Source: Lachnospiraceae bacterium (GTDB taxonomy: Bacteria > Bacillota > Clostridia > Lachnospirales > Lachnospiraceae). Taken from it: a DNA stretch of 37,922 nucleotides. Positions within the stretch are counted from its first letter, which is position 1. Each line of letters begins with the position of its first letter. The position numbers and the translations under genes are program-made. The notes below the pieces were generated by a model. It did not search any database and was not told the DNA's origin. It saw only the letters and a program-made list of their open reading frames with translations. Positions 15,424 through 23,278 of the stretch are shown in pieces. Where the stretch lies: contig JAAUZL010000009.1 of NCBI GenBank assembly GCA_014804615.1, forward strand, positions 74,306-112,227, read 5' to 3'.

Positions 15424-16464
15424 TCAGAGCATTCTTGTCTGAACAAATTCTGCAAATCGCGGCAGAGCAAAGGACACTTCTCCATATGTTCTTGTGTCCA
15501 AAACACCCTTTCGCTTTAACCGATCTCTGTATACAGAAAACAATTCAGATTTCATTCCAATATTCTCTCTGATATCTTTGACTTTGGTTGCCTTACTTTG
15601 GGATATTTCAATCAATATATTCTTATCCTGTTCAGATAACTCGGACCATATTTTGTCGTATACATATTCTTCAAGATATTGATCATATTCCGGCAGTATT
15701 TCCTCTATTGTTTTTACTTCTCTGTTTTCCCAATAAAGATAACCCAATACCTGAAAGGCAAAAGGATAGCCCTTTGTCAATCCTGTCATTTCTCCTGCCA
15801 CTTCCATGTCCAACCCAAAAATATCCATATAGTGTTTTCTGACTGCCGTATAATTTAACGGCTCCAATATCATTTTGGGCGCTCTATATAAAAATGTGAG
15901 AGAATCCTCATTTTGTAAATTATAAATATTGTCATACAATCCCGTCATTAATAAAAAAATCGGGTATTCCTGACGCATAAATATTTGAAATGCGCTTGCA
16001 AATACTCTGACATATTCACAATTTGTGACTTCATCAATTGTGATTAACAACCTTTTTTTCTTTTTTTGTATCTCTGCCAGCATCAACGCGATGGCATTTT
16101 CAATATCTGTAATCGGTGTCGCATTTTCCAAAGATACGCCCAGCCCTAATATCGAAAAATCCAATTTCGCCTGCACAAAATGTGCATACATTTCCGGTAA
16201 ACTATATAATTTTGCCGCCAGGCTCTGCAAAAGATCTCTGGTAGCATTTAACTCTACCACAATCCATTCTTCCATTTTATTCAGTTCATTCGCTATCCCT
16301 GTCATCATAACCGTCTTGCCGGAACCTCTTACCCCGGTAATCATATATATTTGACTGGTCGGTTCTAGCGCATTGAAATTTTCAAGTATCTCATTGGTCT
16401 GGGGAACACGTGAAATATACTGTAGGGGTTTTTTCCCAAAAGATAATGTAAAAGGATTATTCAT
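15424..16464 (-). CDS. P-loop ATPase with C-terminal winged helix (archaeal-type ATPase / ORC-like family)
   Basis: A 346-residue soluble AAA-like ATPase. Walker A is GVRGSGKT (about 44-51) and Walker B is LLITIDEV (about 137-144); FLLMTGLYDNI resembles sensor 1. The C-terminal part (about 275-346) looks like a winged helix (DKNILIEISQSKATKVKDI, YRDRLKRKGVL). Proteins of this type share their plan with ORC/Cdc6 and STAND ATPases and are common but poorly understood in gut Firmicutes. AAGGAG lies six bases before the ATG. A dense AT-rich inverted repeat array lies immediately upstream. Possible roles are DNA binding with ATP switching, or autoregulation; I cannot decide. Confidence 0.75.
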   Translation of the reverse strand: MNNPFTLSFGKKPLQYISRVPQTNEILENFNALEPTSQIYMITGVRGSGKTVMMTGIANELNKMEEWIVVELNATRDLLQSLAAKLYSLPEMYAHFVQAKLDFSILGLGVSLENATPITDIENAIALMLAEIQKKKKRLLITIDEVTNCEYVRVFASAFQIFMRQEYPIFLLMTGLYDNIYNLQNEDSLTFLYRAPKMILEPLNYTAVRKHYMDIFGLDMEVAGEMTGLTKGYPFAFQVLGYLYWENREVKTIEEILPEYDQYLEEYVYDKIWSELSEQDKNILIEISQSKATKVKDIRENIGMKSELFSVYRDRLKRKGVLDTRTYGEVSFALPRFAEFVQTRML

Positions 16465-16474
16465 ACGGCGCTCC

Positions 16475-16574
16475 TTTTATAAGCTTATATAACTTTTTAT
16501 AAGTTCTCTTGTTTTATATAACTTTATATAAGTTTATATAACTTTTTGTTTATTATATAAGTTTTTATAAGTTT
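16475..16574. repeat. AT-rich array of inverted AAGTT/AACTT half-sites
   Basis: Within 100 bases there are about eight copies of TATAAG/TATATAAGTT and its inverse AACTTATATA. They include the perfect palindrome TATAAGCTTATA at 16478-16489 and the pair TATATAAGTTTATATAACTT. The array covers the promoter region of the ATPase gene and ends close to its ribosome binding site. Nothing else in the window shares the motif. Confidence 0.7.
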
Positions 16575-16597
16575 GTGTCAACAATTATAATCTGCGC

Positions 16598-17899
16598 CTA
16601 TATCTCATTTACATACCTGCTTGAGACTACAATAACATCTGTCAATACAAAACCCGCTGCACAGAACGCCAAAAGCCATACAATCCCGTATTGGTTCAGA
16701 ATAATGCCCGAAATCAGAGATGCCAGAGGAATAAGGCCCTGAGCGGCTACACCGATCAGGCTCATAACTTTACCGAGATAGTCTTTATCCACCGTAAGAA
16801 GCACCGCTGTGTTTGCGCGAATATTTATCTGGCAGCATATCATTGCCGAAAATATAGAGAAAATGCAAAAGGATATAATAAACGCATTAAGTGACATGCC
16901 TTTCTGCACAAAAATCAAATATGACACAGCGATTAGAATTATCACACCGCTAAATATGGTAATCCATATTTTCATGCTCTTTCCAAACTTATCTTTTTGT
17001 TCCCGTTTACTGATCACAATTGCAGTAACCGTAGATGCGACTCCCCCACAGATACTGAATATGGATAACCACATTTCCGGAGTTACCACTTTATCAAACA
17101 AATAACTTTGCGCATTTTGTAAATCTGTTTTTACAAAATAAGGCGTGATATTACTATTTATTGGCGTCACAAAAAAGTTGATCAGAGTAAACATGAGCAA
17201 AACCATAAACAAACTTTTCTGTCCGTAGAGATAAACAAATCCTTCCTTCATATTTCTAAAAGTTCTATCCAGTGTTAATGGCTGTTCACTTTTTATATAA
17301 TCATATTTTATGAACATTTCCGACATACCGGAGGCAAGATAACAGATGCCGGTAATTGAGAATAAAATGTATGCCGGCAGTAACGCATATAATATTCCTG
17401 CCAGCAAAACACCCGCTATACCCTGAATGCTGTTCATTGCGCTGAAATACGACTCTGCTTTTTGAAGCTGCTCCTTGTCAACAATATCAGGTAAAATCGA
17501 ATTGGATGCAGGATTGAAAATTCCGCCTATTATATTGCCGCAAATACCCATAACAAACAAAATAACAAGAGCGATATTTACATTCTCCTGCATAAGGAAT
17601 AAGCCGAGCGTTGCAAAAAGAATCAGTACACCCTTCATATAATCACAGATAAACATGATTCTTGCTTTGTGGTAATTATCACTCATAACACCTCCAAAAA
17701 GCGAAGTGATGAGATACACTATGCTGCAAACGGCAAGATATGTTCCCTGCAGTGCCGCATTGTTATTTGTAATTTCCAATATGTAAAAACTCACGGTAAA
17801 ACTATAGAACAGAGACCCTATATTGGTCACCAATGCCCCAAAGAATACCAGAGAATAGTTTTTGTTTCTAAATATACTTGTAAGCTTCTTATCTTCCAA
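16598..17899 (-). CDS. Major facilitator superfamily exporter
   Basis: A 433-residue membrane protein with about 12 hydrophobic helices, of the MFS branch that includes macrolide and other drug efflux pumps. The N-terminus FRNKNYSLVFFGALVTNIGS is typical, and the cytoplasmic loop after TM2 has GGVMSDNYHKARIMFICD, the MFS motif A region (GxxxDxxxRR-like). I place the start at a TTG codon at 17899: GGGGGAG lies about ten bases upstream, and longer readings lie wholly inside the upstream peptidase gene. It overlaps the peptidase stop by 11 bases, so the two are translationally coupled. The substrate is unknown; the pairing with an MccF-like peptidase suggests a toxic small molecule. Confidence 0.88.
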   Translation of the reverse strand: MEDKKLTSIFRNKNYSLVFFGALVTNIGSLFYSFTVSFYILEITNNNAALQGTYLAVCSIVYLITSLFGGVMSDNYHKARIMFICDYMKGVLILFATLGLFLMQENVNIALVILFVMGICGNIIGGIFNPASNSILPDIVDKEQLQKAESYFSAMNSIQGIAGVLLAGILYALLPAYILFSITGICYLASGMSEMFIKYDYIKSEQPLTLDRTFRNMKEGFVYLYGQKSLFMVLLMFTLINFFVTPINSNITPYFVKTDLQNAQSYLFDKVVTPEMWLSIFSICGGVASTVTAIVISKREQKDKFGKSMKIWITIFSGVIILIAVSYLIFVQKGMSLNAFIISFCIFSIFSAMICCQINIRANTAVLLTVDKDYLGKVMSLIGVAAQGLIPLASLISGIILNQYGIVWLLAFCAAGFVLTDVIVVSSRYVNEI

Positions 17900-18740
17900 A
17901 TTTCCTATACTCCCCCAACAGCACCGCCTTAGAATCCGTCCCATGTCCGATATACGCTGTTCTCGCCACAGGAACCGCCGGGCTGACAAACCGCCGAAGC
18001 AATTCCCACACATTCGGCTCACATCCCTCCTGCTCCATCTGCGTAAAGGTCCCCAGCAAAATACCTTTCACCCGCTCAAACACTCCGAGCTGCTGCAGCT
18101 GACTGAAATAGGTGAGCATCTGGGGTACTGTGCCGCCCAGGGATTCTAACAGCAAGATTTTATCCGCTGTTTCGGGAAAATACTCTGTCCCTGCCAGCTT
18201 CAAAAAGCAGCGCGCATTTCCGCCCACGACAATCCCTTCCATCTCTTCTCCCTGATAAAATTTGCAGGGAAAACGGAACAGCTCATTCCCTTGTCCAAAA
18301 ACAAAATTTTTAAAATTCTCCTGCTGTAATGTCCCGTGATCGTACAACAGGTTACAAATCTGATACAGCACGGAGGTTTTTCCCGTTTTGGTATAGATCG
18401 CATTTATCACCGTGGTCAGATCGCTATAACCCCAGAACCGCTTATCGCAGGCCGCAATCACCTCATAATCCAGATAGGGCAGTATTCCATTTCCAATATC
18501 CCCGCCGGAAATATCAAAAATTCCCTTAATGGAATCGTCACAATAAAAATCCATCAGGGCACGGGCGCGCTCTATGGCGCTTCCGCTCTCTGCACTTTCT
18601 CTCTCAAAAATATAAGGAGAAAATACCGGAACAAGCCGCATGCCAAGAAGAATCTCTTCCAATCGCCTGATCTTCGTTTCTTTTCTCTTTTCCCACCCGT
18701 TGGAGCAACAAACGATTCCTATTTTATCACCTGGATTCAT
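17889..18740 (-). CDS. S66-family serine peptidase (LD-carboxypeptidase / MccF-like)
   Basis: A 283-residue cytosolic protein of peptidase family S66. The opening PGDKIGIVCCSNGW is the family start. The nucleophile Ser106 is in WGYSDLT, Glu199 in LLLESLGG and His266 in YIGHGTDSKA, so the Ser-Glu-His triad is complete. The family contains LdcA (murein tetrapeptide recycling) and MccF, which cleaves the peptide-nucleotide bond of microcin C and gives immunity. Which applies here is not decided by sequence alone. It is followed by an MFS exporter overlapping by 11 bases, which favours a resistance role. AAAGG lies ten bases before the ATG. A second S66 gene lies at 23279. Confidence 0.9.
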   Translation of the reverse strand: MNPGDKIGIVCCSNGWEKRKETKIRRLEEILLGMRLVPVFSPYIFERESAESGSAIERARALMDFYCDDSIKGIFDISGGDIGNGILPYLDYEVIAACDKRFWGYSDLTTVINAIYTKTGKTSVLYQICNLLYDHGTLQQENFKNFVFGQGNELFRFPCKFYQGEEMEGIVVGGNARCFLKLAGTEYFPETADKILLLESLGGTVPQMLTYFSQLQQLGVFERVKGILLGTFTQMEQEGCEPNVWELLRRFVSPAVPVARTAYIGHGTDSKAVLLGEYRKFGR

Positions 18741-18787
18741 AGTTTATACGCCTTTCTGTCTCGCCTTCAAGTTCTCGTTTGTATAAT

Positions 18788-18804
18788 GCTATTATTATAA
18801 TAGC
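18788..18804. promoter_or_regulatory. Palindrome GCTATTAT-T-ATAATAGC upstream of the S66/MFS operon
   Basis: Perfect eight-base arms flank one central base, about 48 bases before the S66 start. The minus strand reading contains TATAAT inside it, so it could be a repressor site covering the -10 box. Confidence 0.45.
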
Positions 18805-18836
18805 TCTCCATAAATATTGCCACTATTTTTGCACGA

Positions 18837-20648
18837 TCAACAGACATCCGAGTACAGCCCCGCCTGAATCTTCCACATCGCTGCATACTTCCCATCCTCC
18901 GCAAGCAGCTCCTCATGGGTGCCCGACTCTACAATCCTTCCATTTTCCATCATATAAATGCAGTCCGCATCCCGAACTGTGGATAACCTGTGGGAAATAA
19001 AAATAACCGTCTTATCCTTCGCGATCTCATTCAGTTCCTGATTCAGCCGATACTCCGCCAACGGGTCAAGCGCACTGCTTGGCTCGTCCATAATGATCAA
19101 ATTCTGCTTCCGATAGAGAGTGCGGGCAATGGCGACCTTCTGCGCCTCCCCGCCCGACAAATTCACTCCGTCCTTCTCAAACTCCGTTGTAAGAGGTGTC
19201 TCAATCTGGTAGAAAAGGCGGTTATTCTCCAGAGTAAAATGCGCATCATACAACGCCTTTTCTACGTTATAATTCTCATCCCGGCTTCCGTCCTCCACAT
19301 CCATCAGTACATTCTCCTTAAGGGTGGCCGCATAAAGTTTGAAATCCTGAAATACGGAGCCGATGCTGCGTCGATAAGACATGACCTGATATTTCTTGAT
19401 ATCTTCTCCATGATAACAAATCTTTCCCGCATCAGGATCGTACAGCCTCAGCAACAATTTCACCAGCGTTGTCTTGCCGGAACCATTATAACCCACCAGC
19501 GCGATTTTCTGACCCGGCTCGACTGCAAAGGTGACATCCTTAAGTACCGGCCTGCCCGGTAGATATCCGAAATCCACATGATCTATGGAAAGACTTCCGC
19601 TGCCCTCCGGCACAGCCTTCTCATTCTCTGAAACAATAGTAGGTTTCATCTGCAAAAATTCCCTGATCCGATAAATATAGGCCGAATTTTCCGCCACTGT
19701 CCGCAGGCTGTCTATGATTACCTCTATATTACTGGAAGTCCTCCAGATACAGGACCGACTCGTGACAAGCTGTGCGCCCGACAAGACCCGCAGAACAAGC
19801 ATCTGGTATAATAAAAGGCTCCAGACGGCCCCCTCCTTGACAATACGAGACAACAAAACATCATGGAACAGACCATAGGCAAATAATTGTTTCCCATACT
19901 TCTTATTGACCGCCTCTATTTTATGATTTTCTTCCGCATAATCTTCCCTGCATGTATCTTTCATCTGCGGATACAACCGAAGCTCTCCGGCGTAATCGGA
20001 CAGATAGAATACCCTATTCCCGTATTCCCGCTGCTGTTCATGGGGAAGCCGTTCCAACCGTGCAGCCACTCTCTTTTTATTTTCCTGTGCAACACAGAGC
20101 AATTCCAAAGGAACCACCACCGCCATAACAAGCAGTGCCGCCGGATTGATATAAGCGCAATAAATGATACTGCTTAATGCACCGACAGAACGTGCAATTA
20201 TGGAAGTTTCAAAAGCCAGATACCTGTCCAGACAGCGATCTGTCTCCTCTGTTGCCAGAATAAAATTTTCATAGAAATCCTTGTCATCATAGCAGGACAG
20301 ATCAATCTCCTTCGCTTTCTCATAGATTTCCATCCGCAGTGCTTGATACAAGGTCTGCTTCCCTCTCGGAAATACATAATGTTTATAAATAGCAAATGTC
20401 ACCGTGGAGACGGCAATTGCTGCCATCAGGATTCCCATACACCACAGAACTTTCCGAAAGTCTCCGCCCTGTTCCACCACCGTCAGAACATAGTTCACTG
20501 CCCAGGTAAACTCCATAAAAATAGAGACCTGAAGCTTGATGCACTCAAACAGATGATACGCCATAAAGCCCGGTGCTTTCTTAAAACAAAATTTTGTCAG
20601 ATACCATTGTTGCGCAATGATCTGGCGCCATGTCAATGTTTCTTTCAT
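18837..20648 (-). CDS. ABC exporter, fused permease and ATPase (second of a pair)
   Basis: A 603-residue half-transporter. The N-terminal half has about six membrane helices (ABC transmembrane type 1). The C-terminal ATPase has Walker A GYNGSGKTT (about 385-393), Q loop SVFQDFKLY, signature LSGGE (about 494), Walker B NLIIMDEPSSALD and H loop ISHRLST, all intact. There is no C39 peptidase domain, so it is not a leader-cleaving bacteriocin exporter. The start at 20648 has AGGAGGG seven bases upstream. It follows the companion exporter gene by 58 bases, a gap filled by palindromes, and most likely forms a heterodimer with it. Confidence 0.93.
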   Translation of the reverse strand: MKETLTWRQIIAQQWYLTKFCFKKAPGFMAYHLFECIKLQVSIFMEFTWAVNYVLTVVEQGGDFRKVLWCMGILMAAIAVSTVTFAIYKHYVFPRGKQTLYQALRMEIYEKAKEIDLSCYDDKDFYENFILATEETDRCLDRYLAFETSIIARSVGALSSIIYCAYINPAALLVMAVVVPLELLCVAQENKKRVAARLERLPHEQQREYGNRVFYLSDYAGELRLYPQMKDTCREDYAEENHKIEAVNKKYGKQLFAYGLFHDVLLSRIVKEGAVWSLLLYQMLVLRVLSGAQLVTSRSCIWRTSSNIEVIIDSLRTVAENSAYIYRIREFLQMKPTIVSENEKAVPEGSGSLSIDHVDFGYLPGRPVLKDVTFAVEPGQKIALVGYNGSGKTTLVKLLLRLYDPDAGKICYHGEDIKKYQVMSYRRSIGSVFQDFKLYAATLKENVLMDVEDGSRDENYNVEKALYDAHFTLENNRLFYQIETPLTTEFEKDGVNLSGGEAQKVAIARTLYRKQNLIIMDEPSSALDPLAEYRLNQELNEIAKDKTVIFISHRLSTVRDADCIYMMENGRIVESGTHEELLAEDGKYAAMWKIQAGLYSDVC

Positions 20649-20665
20649 AATTATTCCCTCCTGCT

Positions 20666-20709
20666 CGAGTTTGCGAAGCAAACCCCGCAATCGAACATTG
20701 CTCGATTTA
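20666..20709. repeat. Clustered palindromes between the two ABC genes (variable-arm hairpin element, copy A)
   Basis: GTTTGC-GAA-GCAAAC (20669-20683) and GCAAT-CGAAC-ATTGC (20687-20701) sit within an outer clamp CGAG/CTCG, giving a three-way junction shape. The stop codon of the upstream ABC gene lies in its edge. The design matches the elements at 6718, 22558 and 34256, though the arm sequences differ. Confidence 0.6.
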
Positions 20710-22506
20710 ACCTTGATAATTCTCCGCCTGCAGTTTGTACAGAGAGGCATACTCTCCATTTCGACTCATTAACTCGACATGCGATCCTCTCTCCTGAATC
20801 CTGCCGTTTTTCAAATAAAAGACCAAATCCGCATCTCGGACAGAAGACAGCCGATGGGAGATAAAAAATAAAATCCTGTCTCTGCCATATTCTCTTATAT
20901 TTTCAAACAGATGGTACTCTGCAAGGGGGTCCAGTGCACTGCTTGGCTCGTCAAACACCGCGATGGGACAGTCTTTCGCAAAGGCTCTGGCCGCCAGTAT
21001 CTTCTGATTCTGCCCGCCGGAAAGTACCACTCCTTCTTTAGAAAATTCACGTGTGAGTATGGTCTTTTCCTGTAACGGTTGATTTTCCACTTCCTCATAA
21101 ATATCTGCAAGTTTAAGTGCCCGCTGCACTTTCTCGTGATCCTTTTCTTCTTCTGTGTGCCGCCCCATCAAAATATTTTCCTCTATGGTGTTCGCAAAAA
21201 TCCTGCCATTTTGAAAAGCCGCCGCAAACAGATCCCTGTAAGCTCTTACCTGATATTCCCGGATATCAATTCCATTCACCAGGATCCGTCCTTCACTCGG
21301 ATCATAAAGCCGCATCAACAGCTTCATCACCGTGCTCTTCCCGGCTCCGTTATACCCTGCCAATGCTATGCTCTGATTCCCTTCAATTTTAAAGCTAATA
21401 TCTTTAAGAACATAGTCACTTTCTTTATAACCAAAGGACACATGCTCAAATTCCACACTTCGGATTGGAAGTTTCGGAAGCATTCCCTCCTGATCTTCGG
21501 GAATTGCCGGCTGATATTCCAAAAAATGCTGTGTCTGCTCTAAATATAAGCTGTTTTTTACAATGGCCATCACCGAATCCGCAAATCCGATCAACGTCCA
21601 GGTATTAGAATTCATTGTTGTCTGAATCACCGCCATCTGAGCAAATACCATGGTGCCGCTCACCAGCACCCGATATCCGGCGTAAAGCACCGCCCCCTCC
21701 TGCAGCAATGTAAACGTAAAATACTGAAACAGCCAGAAAAGGATCATGTTTCCCAGAGAATACTGCCCGATCACCTTTCGAATGGCGCTGACTGCTCTGT
21801 CATACTGTTTTTTCAGCAAGCGAAAAACATTGGTCATCCTTATTTCCTTGGCATACTCGCCCAGATGAATCGTGCGGTTCACGTAGTCCGCCATTCTCTG
21901 AAACACGATATTCTCCTTTTCCATGCGGAAAATCCTACTATTCAGAATCCCATAAAAAACGAAATTGCCGAGAATCGGAAAAATAACAAACAGAACTGCC
22001 AACGGGTCAATCTGATAAATGATAACCGTTCCCACGATCATTGCAACAAATCTCGCCAAAATCTGACACACGCCTTGCAAAGTTTCCGGCAGTTTTATAT
22101 GCGCCTGACTGACTGCCATCATGTACTCGTTGTAAAACTCGCTGTCTTCAAAGCAGCGCATATCCACCTGGCAAGCCTTGTCATACAGCATTCTATTGAT
22201 TCCGTCATACAGTTTCACATCCGTAACCGGCTTAACATAGGTCTCAAAAAATCGACTGTATATTTCAAGCAGTGCCTCCAATGCCACAACACTCCAGACA
22301 TACAGCATCATTTTTTCAAAGGAAGTCTGTTTCATCGCCATATCAAGAATAAACCGGATCAGAACGCAGGAAACAATCAACCAGTCCACATGAAATATAA
22401 TCCATTGCAAAAATTCCAGAATAACCCTCTTTTTGCTGATTTTCCATCCAACTTCCAATGCGAATTTACAGGATGAAAAGGTCCTGTACAGGAAATTATC
22501 TTTCAC
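20707..22506 (-). CDS. ABC exporter, fused permease and ATPase (first of a pair)
   Basis: A 599-residue half-transporter with about six N-terminal membrane helices and a C-terminal ATPase. Motifs: Walker A GYNGAGKST (about 384-392), Q loop AAFQNGRIF, signature LSGGQ (about 494), Walker B CPIAVFDEPSSALD and H loop ISHRLSS. I start at a GTG codon at 22506 because GGAGGG lies seven bases upstream and the protein then begins KDNFLYRTF, matching the length of its partner. Longer readings through the palindrome region have no binding site. It is the first gene of an export operon and is divergent from the HIT gene. Confidence 0.92.
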   Translation of the reverse strand: MKDNFLYRTFSSCKFALEVGWKISKKRVILEFLQWIIFHVDWLIVSCVLIRFILDMAMKQTSFEKMMLYVWSVVALEALLEIYSRFFETYVKPVTDVKLYDGINRMLYDKACQVDMRCFEDSEFYNEYMMAVSQAHIKLPETLQGVCQILARFVAMIVGTVIIYQIDPLAVLFVIFPILGNFVFYGILNSRIFRMEKENIVFQRMADYVNRTIHLGEYAKEIRMTNVFRLLKKQYDRAVSAIRKVIGQYSLGNMILFWLFQYFTFTLLQEGAVLYAGYRVLVSGTMVFAQMAVIQTTMNSNTWTLIGFADSVMAIVKNSLYLEQTQHFLEYQPAIPEDQEGMLPKLPIRSVEFEHVSFGYKESDYVLKDISFKIEGNQSIALAGYNGAGKSTVMKLLMRLYDPSEGRILVNGIDIREYQVRAYRDLFAAAFQNGRIFANTIEENILMGRHTEEEKDHEKVQRALKLADIYEEVENQPLQEKTILTREFSKEGVVLSGGQNQKILAARAFAKDCPIAVFDEPSSALDPLAEYHLFENIREYGRDRILFFISHRLSSVRDADLVFYLKNGRIQERGSHVELMSRNGEYASLYKLQAENYQG

Positions 22507-22557
22507 GCTGTTTCCCTCCACTTTTAGCTCCTGACTACTTTCTTCATTGCAGTACAT

Positions 22558-22598
22558 CCCGGAAAGCTTTCGACTTTCCGGGCTTACGGGCATTGCCC
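22558..22598. repeat. Palindrome pair in the ABC operon leader (variable-arm hairpin element, copy D)
   Basis: CCCGGAAAG pairs with CTTTCCGGG across a 7-base loop, then CTTAC, then GGGC-ATT-GCCC. The shared GGGCTTAC string links it to the element at 6718. It lies in the untranslated leader of the ABC exporter operon. Confidence 0.55.
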
Positions 22599-22637
22599 TG
22601 TGTGTGTGCGTACTGCTATAGTATTGACTACGTGCAC

Positions 22638-22646
22638 AGTATATCA
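22638..22646 (-). promoter_or_regulatory. Candidate extended -10 promoter of the ABC operon
   Basis: On the minus strand TGATATACT fits the extended -10 pattern. No good -35 box is present. The leader from here to the GTG start would be about 125 bases and contain both palindromes. Confidence 0.35.
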
Positions 22647-22708
22647 TAAAAAATCAGCATATAACTTTACCTGTCCTTCAATCTGCTCTTTTTGTCCCTC
22701 AATTTTCA

Positions 22709-22737
22709 TTGCATGTGGTTGAAATATTTTCTATACT
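22709..22737 (+). promoter_or_regulatory. Promoter of the HIT / S66 operon
   Basis: TTGCAT, a 17-base spacer and TATACT form a good sigma-A promoter 47 bases before the HIT start codon. Confidence 0.65.
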
Positions 22738-22783
22738 TAAGGAAAGAATTCCTATTTAATCTTGAACTTACGGAGGAATCAGC

Positions 22784-23233
22784 ATGGAAAATTGTTTGAT
22801 CTGTGAGAGAATAGCGTTGATAAAAGAGAATAGGAATCCATACTTTGTTCGCGAGCTTAATACAGGATATGTTGTAATAGGTGACCAACAAAGGTTTAAA
22901 GGGTATAGCTTATTTTTATGTAAGCAACACGCATATGAGTTACATCAATTAGAACCACATTACAGAGATGAATTTCTCCATGAAATGGCAATCGTAGCTG
23001 AAGCAGTATATAACGCATTTCAACCAGATAAATTGAATTATGCACTGTTAGGTGTGGGTCGCGGTTTACATATGCATTGGCATATATATCCGAGAAGAGA
23101 TGGAGACACTCCCGTTCCCGGTCCCGTTTGGCAGCTTGGCAAGGAATTAGTCGATGAAAAATATACGCCTACAACCGAAGAATTAGAAATTTTAAAAGAT
23201 AAATTGAACAAAGAGTTGGATAAACTTTTATAA
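22784..23233 (+). CDS. HIT-family (histidine triad) nucleotide hydrolase
   Basis: A 149-residue cytosolic protein. The active-site motif H-x-H-x-H is His96, His98, His100 in GLHMHWHIYPRR. An N-terminal CxxC (Cys4, Cys7) with a later CKQH may bind zinc. HIT enzymes hydrolyse phosphoramidate or nucleotidyl bonds. One subgroup, MccH, splits the phosphoramide bond of microcin C-like antibiotics and gives resistance. GGAGG lies seven bases before the ATG and there is a good promoter. The gene is followed after 45 bases by an S66/MccF-like peptidase, the other known hydrolytic immunity enzyme for the same antibiotics. A general nucleotide-clearing role is the plain alternative. Both genes look more AT-rich than their neighbours. 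Confidence 0.88.
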   Translation: MENCLICERIALIKENRNPYFVRELNTGYVVIGDQQRFKGYSLFLCKQHAYELHQLEPHYRDEFLHEMAIVAEAVYNAFQPDKLNYALLGVGRGLHMHWHIYPRRDGDTPVPGPVWQLGKELVDEKYTPTTEELEILKDKLNKELDKLL

Positions 23234-23278
23234 AAATTCCGGTTTGCATGGAATGACTGCCGCGAAAGGAAAATACTT

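Noticed and set aside
16475-16574. Array upstream of the ATPase read as a CRISPR array
   Set aside because: Units are only about 10 bases, alternate in direction and lack unique spacers; no cas gene is present.
22507-22647. In-frame N-terminal extension of the first ABC exporter, or a small precursor peptide gene
   Set aside because: The extension runs through palindromes and has no binding site; the GTG at 22506 has an excellent one and gives the same length as the partner. No short open frame here resembles a microcin C-type precursor.
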